Shown here: positions 59,373 to 64,000 of the stretch, piece after piece
Layout of the letters: each line of letters begins with the position of its first letter
How positions within the stretch are numbered: position 1 is the first letter of the stretch
DNA from: Luscinia megarhynchos
Lineage: Eukaryota > Chordata > Aves > Passeriformes > Turdidae
Direction of reading: 5' to 3'
DNA: 64,000 nt
NCBI GenBank assembly: GCA_034336665.1
Contig: CM067569.1
Coordinates: 19,165,820 to 19,229,819, forward strand
Made by a program: the position numbers and the translations under genes
Notes under the pieces: model-generated
What the model was told of the DNA's origin: nothing
Database searches by the model: none
The model's input: the letters and a program-made list of their open reading frames with translations, nothing else

Positions 59373-59880
59373 GGTCCCGGCAGGATCGCGGTGGCCCGGG
59401 CCCGCCGCCGGCCGTTCCCCGCTCTGCCAAGCGACCGGAGGGCTCCATCTAGAGGCCGCGGCGGGAGCGGCGCCGCCCGCACCGGGGCCCGGCCGCTCCT
59501 CGGCCCGAGCGGGTCCCGCCGCGGCCGTGCCGGGCCCGGAGCGCGGATGGGGACCTGGGGTGGGCGAGCTGCGGCCGGCGGCTCAGAGCCACGGCGGCTC
59601 AGAGCCACGGCGGCTCAGAGCCACGGCGCGTCCCCGTGAGCAGGGCACCCTGCCCGGCAGCGGCCGCCCTCAGCTTGGCGTGCGGAGGGAGCTCCCCGGG
59701 AGAGACGGAGCCGTGCTTTTGCCTTCGCCAAGACCAGATCCTGAGCGGGCAGAGCAGAGCCCCCAGTCCCGGGGAAAATTCACCCTGCGCGGGAGCTGCT
59801 GCCAGGGGCGGGCAGGGCCGGCTCAGCCGTGCCCGCCGCGCCTGTCCGCAGCGCAGCCCCGCAGTCACCGAGGGACTCAC
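59373..59880. promoter_or_regulatory. CpG island, right shoulder of the GTGCC array
   Basis: Very CG-dense to about 59570, less so to 59880. It contains the three-copy 16-bp repeat. Possibly part of a PAX2-proximal island shore or an upstream alternative promoter. Confidence 0.55.
59577..59624. repeat. 16-bp tandem repeat, 3 perfect copies
   Basis: The unit GGCGGCTCAGAGCCAC is repeated three times without mismatch. Each unit contains a small inverted repeat (GGCTC A GAGCC), so each could fold alone. Confidence 0.97.
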
Positions 59881-59899
59881 TTCTATGTAATCCCGGCGG

Positions 59900-60480
59900 T
59901 GTAACAAAAATTTTATTTTTCAAATCATCCTTTTTTTCCCACACAAGGGAAAGAGAGAGAGGAGAGAGAAAGATAAAACATCAGCTGAAGTGCCAAAATG
60001 ATTTATGAGACAGTGGAAAATATTTCATAAAGATCTCTCAGACATTCTTTACTTAAAGCGGTTAGGAAAAAAAGGGGGGGGGCTGTTTTGTGACAGATAA
60101 GCAGAGAGATGGCGAAGTATGAAGGAAGAAAAGAGAAGGAAGTACCTTTCAGGTGATGGTAGACCCTTAAGTTTGAAAATCAAAATTGAGCTCACAGAAA
60201 TTTCTGTCTTGCCTTTTTGCCCCTGGTTATTACCCTAAGATGGTAATATTGCTCTATATTGTTCTGCTAGGTCAAAGCCATGTCTATTTTAGCAGTAGAC
60301 CTATTTATAAAATAAATTTGAAATCCCACCCTAGCCCAAAAAAAAAAAGAGAGAGAGTGAAGCAGCAGAGATGTGGAGATGCGGAGATGTGGAGATGTGG
60401 AAAGCGTGAGGTTGGATTTGCTGTTATTTCCCCAAACACACGTGAGGGAAAACTTTGCAATGACTGAAACGGGCCTAATC
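59900..60480. promoter_or_regulatory. Candidate PAX2-proximal regulatory block
   Basis: An AT-rich block between two CpG islands, 1.3-1.9 kb upstream of the ATG. It has AAATTTTATTTTTCAAATC, ATGATTTATGAGACAGTGG, AAATATTTCATAAAGATC and later CTATTTATAAAATAAATTTG. It also contains an A7G9 run (60067-60082) and an 8-mer AGATGTGG tandem of four (60369-60400). Constraint is inferred. Confidence 0.35.
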
Positions 60481-60529
60481 TCTTGATTTAAAGAGGTGCA
60501 AGAAGCTTGCTTGCTCTTTCGTTCTATCT

Positions 60530-60690
60530 CTGTCTCGCTTTTTTTTTCTTTCTCTGTCAGTCTAGCATCTATTTATTTTTCTTTCTTTTGCTTCTTTATA
60601 CATTCCTCTCTCGATTTCTCTCTCCTCTGGCTGTCCCTCTCCTTTTTCTTTTCCTTCTCTCTCCTTCACCTCCTTTCTTTCTTTCTCCCA
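60530..60690. repeat. CT-rich (TTTCT/CTCTC) stretch
   Basis: A pyrimidine-rich + strand of about 160 bases with TCTTTC and CTCTC words. It gives spurious Phe/Ser/Leu-rich frames. Confidence 0.8.
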
Positions 60691-61351
60691 CACTAAGCCG
60701 CACACCACGGAAGCCTTGATGTGTATCGAATCCCCCTCCTGTCCCGCTTTACCCCGAGTAAAGTCTCCGGTAAAAAAAGCGGAGCGTGAGAAGGGAGGTG
60801 AAACTAGCAAGGCGTGTGCGCTTGTGTTAAATAAGGGAGTTAAGGATCCTGAGCCGCAAGTGACAACAAAGCGGGGCCCGGGTCGGCTCCCGCGGGCCGG
60901 GCAGGGGCGCCGCCGCCCCGCACACGCGCGGCCCGGGGCGCTCGGAGCGCGGGGCCGGGGCTCCCCCGCCGCGGGTCCCGCAGGCAGCGCCCCCCCCGCG
61001 CCGAGCGCCGCCGGCCCGGCCCTCCTCTCTCTGCTCTCCTCTCCCCTCTCCTCTCCTGGCCGCGCTCGGCTCGGCGCGCTGGCGAATCAGAGAGTGTCGG
61101 AATCTATTGCCTTTGTCTGACAAGTCATCCATCTCCGGGGAGGCGGGCGGGGGGCTGAGGGCGCTGCGGCTTTTAGAGAGACACACACCGGGAGCGGAGG
61201 CTCCAGTCTCCGGCCCCGGCTTCACGCAAGCACTTCCCACCTCGGGCGAAAGTCCGCCGGGCGCCGGATCCGCCGCCCGGCCGAGAGGAGGGGTCGCGCC
61301 CGCCCGCCGCTCGCCGCTTTCCCGGGGATTGCTACTCTGCTTTGAACTTAA

Positions 61352-61360
61352 ATGAACTAG
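61352..61360 (+). other. Upstream ORF 1 in the PAX2 leader (Met-Asn-stop)
   Basis: ATG AAC TAG forms a two-codon upstream ORF 424 bases before the PAX2 start. It counts as part of the messenger only if transcription starts upstream of it, which is likely but not shown. It is in a different frame from PAX2. Confidence 0.45.
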
Positions 61361-61466
61361 CCCCGGACCGCGGGAGGAGGAGGAGGGAGAGCCGCGTCCT
61401 CCTGCGCCTTCTGCCGCCTGGCCGCCGGCCGCACCTTGCTCCGGCACCCCCTCCCCGCCGCCGGGG

Positions 61467-61475
61467 ATGCTCTGA
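61467..61475 (+). other. Upstream ORF 2 in the PAX2 leader (Met-Leu-stop)
   Basis: ATG CTC TGA is a minimal upstream ORF in the same frame as the PAX2 ATG. G at -3 gives a fair start context. Its termination 13 bases before the next ATG would allow reinitiation. Whether it is translated is inference. Confidence 0.5.
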
Positions 61476-61487
61476 GCCCTCCCAGCC

Positions 61488-61544
61488 ATGACACCCACCT
61501 GCCCCCCGGCGCCGCCAGTCCCTCGCTCCCACGGACTCTGCTGA
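61488..61544 (+). other. Upstream ORF 3 in the PAX2 leader (18 codons)
   Basis: The ATG has G at -3 and opens an 18-codon proline-rich frame (MTPTCPPAPPVPRSHGLC) that ends at TGA 61542-61544. No further ATG occurs before the PAX2 start 231 bases downstream, so ribosomes finishing here could reinitiate at PAX2. The peptide itself resembles nothing I know. Confidence 0.5.
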
Positions 61545-61775
61545 CTCCCCCAAGGCCGGCGCAGCCCTCCCGCCCCCCGGAAAGTACTTCGCTGCCCGTT
61601 CCGCCGGGCCGGGGGCCCAGCGCATCCCGCCGCTCTCCTCCTCTCCTCTCCTCGAGTGCTTTTTTGTTTTGCTTCCCTTTTTTTTTAAAATTTTTTTCTC
61701 CCCTAAGTCTTGAAGTTGAGTTTTAGAGGCGACACGGCGGCTTCAGCCGATTTCTTCCCCTTCCTTTGCCTCCCC

Positions 61776-61819
61776 ATGGATATGCACTGCAAAGCAGACC
61801 CCTTTCTCAGCAATGCACC
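61776..61819 (+). CDS. PAX2: PAX2 exon 1 coding part (partial gene, apparent 1-base frameshift)
   Basis: This is the first coding exon of the paired-box transcription factor PAX2, a nuclear DNA-binding regulator of kidney, optic stalk, inner ear and midbrain-hindbrain development. The ATG at 61776 opens with residues MDMHCKADPF, the family-specific PAX2 N-terminus; PAX5 and PAX8 start differently. The exon ends at 61819 before a consensus donor, GTGAGT (61820-61825). The known exon encodes 14 residues plus one base (43 nt). Here it is 44 nt, because the T run at 61803-61805 has one T more than the frame needs. With TT in place of TTT the exon reads DPFSAMH, exactly as expected. As written, the frame is lost after Phe10. 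A third ATG (61813-61815) lies in the correct frame just before the paired domain. The start context has C at -3 and G at +4. The paired domain begins in exon 2, outside the window. Gene identity is very secure; the reality of the frameshift is unknown. Confidence 0.93.
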
Positions 61820-64000
61820 GTGAGTACTGGAGCCCGGCTCCTTCCGCTGCTGTCCCTTTCTCATCCTTTCATTCTTCCTTCCCCGACCATCCTTCCTTAC
61901 CTGATCCTCCTCCAGGTCCACCTTTCCACCCTGGCCGACACCGGGCTTAGAGGGGCGTTCAGAAGGCAGGACGGACACTGCCGGCCCGAGCAGCAGAGCG
62001 AGGATGCCGGGCAGCCCCGGGGCTGAGAGGGAGCAGAGCTCCTCGGTGCCGGCAGTGGGGCGGGGGCCAGGACCCCCAGTCCGAGGGCAGGGCACTGAGT
62101 GCGGCTGTGCCTGCGCTGGTGCCCTGAGTGCGCGAAAGAAAGCCCGCTCCGAACCACAGCCATCCTCCGCAGAAACACTTTCCCCATCGCCCTCAGACAA
62201 CAGGAGTTTATTCTGGCTCGTGTCAGCCCCCGGGACGGGCCCTTTCCCCGTCCGTGCCCAGCCGGGCCGGGACACTCCGCCACCCTCCGCGGCTTTAACC
62301 CCCCAGATTTCCTCGAGATCCGATGCTGTTTGCTCTGATTTCGGATTTCGGTGGCAGAGAGGGAAGACGCCAGTTTCGAATTAATGGCGGGTTAGTCGCT
62401 GGCTGTACTGTGAGTCGTTTTGGTTTGGCGAAAGGTTGGACTGCGGGAAAAATAGGACAATTGCACGGCTGGGAGATGAAGTGGCTTTGGAGGCTCCCAA
62501 GAAGTCACGATCACTCCTGGTTTATTTACCAGATACCCGGTGTGAATTTTAAATACATTCCTAGCACAGAGAAATGGGCATTCGTGCTACATTTCCGATT
62601 TTTTTAAAAAGGCTTTCTTAAGAAGGGGGATGAAGGAACCCGAAAAGCCCCCTTTACCAGGGACTGTAATAAGGAATTTCCAGTGATTTTAATTAAACCG
62701 CAGGAGAGAAAATAATCCCGAAATTTAAATTGAAGAAGAAAAATTGCAAATAGAAAACCGAGATTGAGAGTATGTTGAGTCAGGAAATGAATAATTAAGA
62801 GCAATTTGTAACTTTTGACACCGAAACTTTTGAAGACACGCCCTGCCCGCTGCATAAAACACAAATCGAAAAGATAGAAAATGAAAATGCTTGAAGTTTA
62901 AAAAAAAAACCGATTTTGCTATGAGAAGGAAGGCGCAGAAATACAAATCCACGAATAAATCCCCAAACGCGGATGTAGGTAACTGCCTTTCCAATAACTG
63001 ATTTCCAGAATACATTGCTTAAAATGTGAGGTTTGATTCCAAAAGAGCTTTAACAGCAATCACTCCGTACATTAGACATTATTTTTAGTTTTCAGCGGTG
63101 CGATCTGTTTCCAGACGCGATGTCAGTAATTTCGGCTCCAGTACGATCTGAAACATATCAGCAGACGAAAGAGGCATTTCACTGTCGCTGATTTTTTACA
63201 AACTCCAGGGAGATTCGTGACCAATTTTTGGCTTCCGATTAGGGAAAAAAAAACCAAAATCAAAACATCATCAAATCTAAACAAAACAAAAAGACCCCAC
63301 CAACATTTGATTCGTTTTTCTAGTGTATTTCTAGAGCTATAGAGCTGGATATTATTAAGCAATTAAAACAGACGCGGGCACAGGCTCCTGACACACAGAC
63401 AGACAGAAACACACGATCGGTACGACAGCGGCACGGCTGAGCCTGTGCAGATACAGATGCCGGCACTTACATGCGGATAAATACTCTTAAATATCTGACT
63501 GCTCTGATAGAAAGAATCTTAGAAAACCACGGGGCAGAACAAAACAAACTCGTGTGAAAAATATCCGGGACTGCAATAATTTGAATTATTAATTTTTAAT
63601 CTTTTTGCTCCTGTTGCCTTTTAATACTTTGTAATGCGAGTTATAATAGGTGCCTTGAATTATTTATCATGGAGTTGCCGAAGAAATTGCTATCTTGTAA
63701 CTTTAGAGGCAACATGTGCAGAAGGGGTTCTGAGCAAATGAAGGAAGAACACAACAATATATACTCGAGGCTTTTAGTGGAGGAAGATAAATATCCCCCG
63801 TCCCTTCTGAAATCCAAAATATGTTTTAAAAAAGACTAACAAAATAATGTAAAAAATAACCGCGATTCAGCTGGGAACGACGAGAAAGCCAGCCGGCGCC
63901 CCGGCCGATGGGGCTGGGAGGGGATGTGTGAAGGTGTTACAGAAGGGGTGGGGGAGATGGGAAAAACTCTATTTGTGCGAAAGGACTTGGATCGATCGCA
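61820..64000 (+). other. PAX2: PAX2 intron 1, 5' part
   Basis: The intron starts with a strong donor (GTGAGT) and continues past the window end. I looked for the paired-domain exon (a frame encoding GHGGVNQLGG) and did not find it. The first 500 bases remain GC-rich as the island tail. From about 62320 the sequence turns AT-rich with many TAATTA/TTTAAT-type cores and scattered CpGs, as expected for intronic developmental enhancers. Confidence 0.85.
63560..63700 (+). promoter_or_regulatory. Candidate intronic enhancer block, PAX2 intron 1
   Basis: This is an AT-rich block with dense homeodomain-type cores. It includes a perfect inverted repeat at 63575-63590 (AATAATT, two bases, AATTATT), TTAATTTTTAAT and a run of TTTAATAC and TAATGC motifs. 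It reads as enhancer-like DNA rather than decayed repeat. Assignment as an enhancer is inference from texture and location. Confidence 0.35.

Larger units (their letters stand above)
60860..61775 (+). promoter_or_regulatory. PAX2: PAX2 CpG-island promoter and 5' leader
   Basis: This is a dense CpG island directly upstream of the PAX2 start codon. It has no TATA box at a plausible distance, which fits a dispersed CpG-island promoter. A pyrimidine-rich TCTCC stretch lies at about 61020-61060. It is followed by a less GC-rich stretch (about 61081-61135) that reads like conserved sequence in or near the transcription start. The last 70 bases before the ATG, from about 61708 (tgaagttgagttt and the following gacacggcgg), resemble the vertebrate PAX2 leader as I remember it. 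I cannot place the exact start site. The leader would contain three short upstream ORFs, listed separately. Confidence 0.8.

Noticed and set aside
59577..59624. Possible CRISPR-like short repeats
   Set aside because: The copies are directly adjacent with no spacers, and the genome is vertebrate.
58666..59904. Open frames of 138-282 codons rich in Cys-Arg-Ala-Val or Ala-Arg-His-Gly-Thr
   Set aside because: They translate the stop-free (GTGCC)n array; no start, splice or domain support.
60827..61498. 223-codon antisense frame over the PAX2 promoter
   Set aside because: Gly/Ala/Arg/Pro-rich shadow of the CpG island, not a gene.
61820..64000. PAX2 exon 2 (start of the paired domain)
   Set aside because: No frame encodes the GHGGVNQLGG segment; intron 1 continues past the window.

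Overview
The window looks like the 5' flank and first exon of PAX2, a paired-box developmental transcription factor gene, from a sauropsid and most probably a bird. PAX2 is identified from its start codon at 61776 (+): the first ten residues (MDMHCKADPF) are diagnostic, and the exon ends in a consensus donor (GTGAGT from 61820). The avian assignment is inference. It rests on one clear decayed CR1 LINE relic (about 21.57-21.78 kb), the very low density of other transposons, and vertebrate-type CpG islands and microsatellites. There are no bacterial-style genes, operons, RNA genes or CRISPR arrays.

Layout. From 1 to about 37.8 kb is a gene desert of moderate composition. It has no convincing exon and only a few islands that read like conserved regulatory DNA (about 4.9, 8.7, 23.2, 24.8, 26.5 and 27.0 kb). 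At about 37.8 kb, next to a good CTCF-like motif, the texture changes. From there to the end the sequence alternates CpG-rich islands with AT-rich, homeodomain-site-rich blocks, which is typical of the regulatory landscape around a developmental transcription factor. The block 60.86-61.78 kb is the CpG-island promoter and 5' leader of PAX2, with three very short upstream ORFs. The coding part of exon 1 is 61776-61819, and 61820-64000 is the start of intron 1. Exon 2, which carries the paired domain, is not reached.

Most striking observations. (1) The coding part of exon 1 carries one extra T in the run at 61803-61805 relative to the PAX2 reading frame. As written, the gene is frameshifted after residue 10; a later ATG (61813) is in the correct frame. 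This is either an assembly error or a real allele. (2) There are four large tandem-repeat tracts within 18 kb of the start codon: (ATCC)n, (ATGG)n, a 658-bp (GGGAA)n/(GGAA)n tract and a 229-bp (CCCTT)n tract. They form two inverted complementary pairs. A further 327-bp CpG-dense (GTGCC)n array grades into a (GGGCC)n G-quadruplex-type run about 2.4 kb upstream of the start codon. (3) Several AT-rich blocks contain perfect inverted repeats that match SOX, forkhead or homeodomain half sites.

There are many long open frames in the simple repeats and CpG islands, but they are artefacts of stop-free repeats and GC-rich sequence. I annotate none of them as genes. All regulatory-element calls are inferences from sequence texture and motifs, because no alignment could be run.
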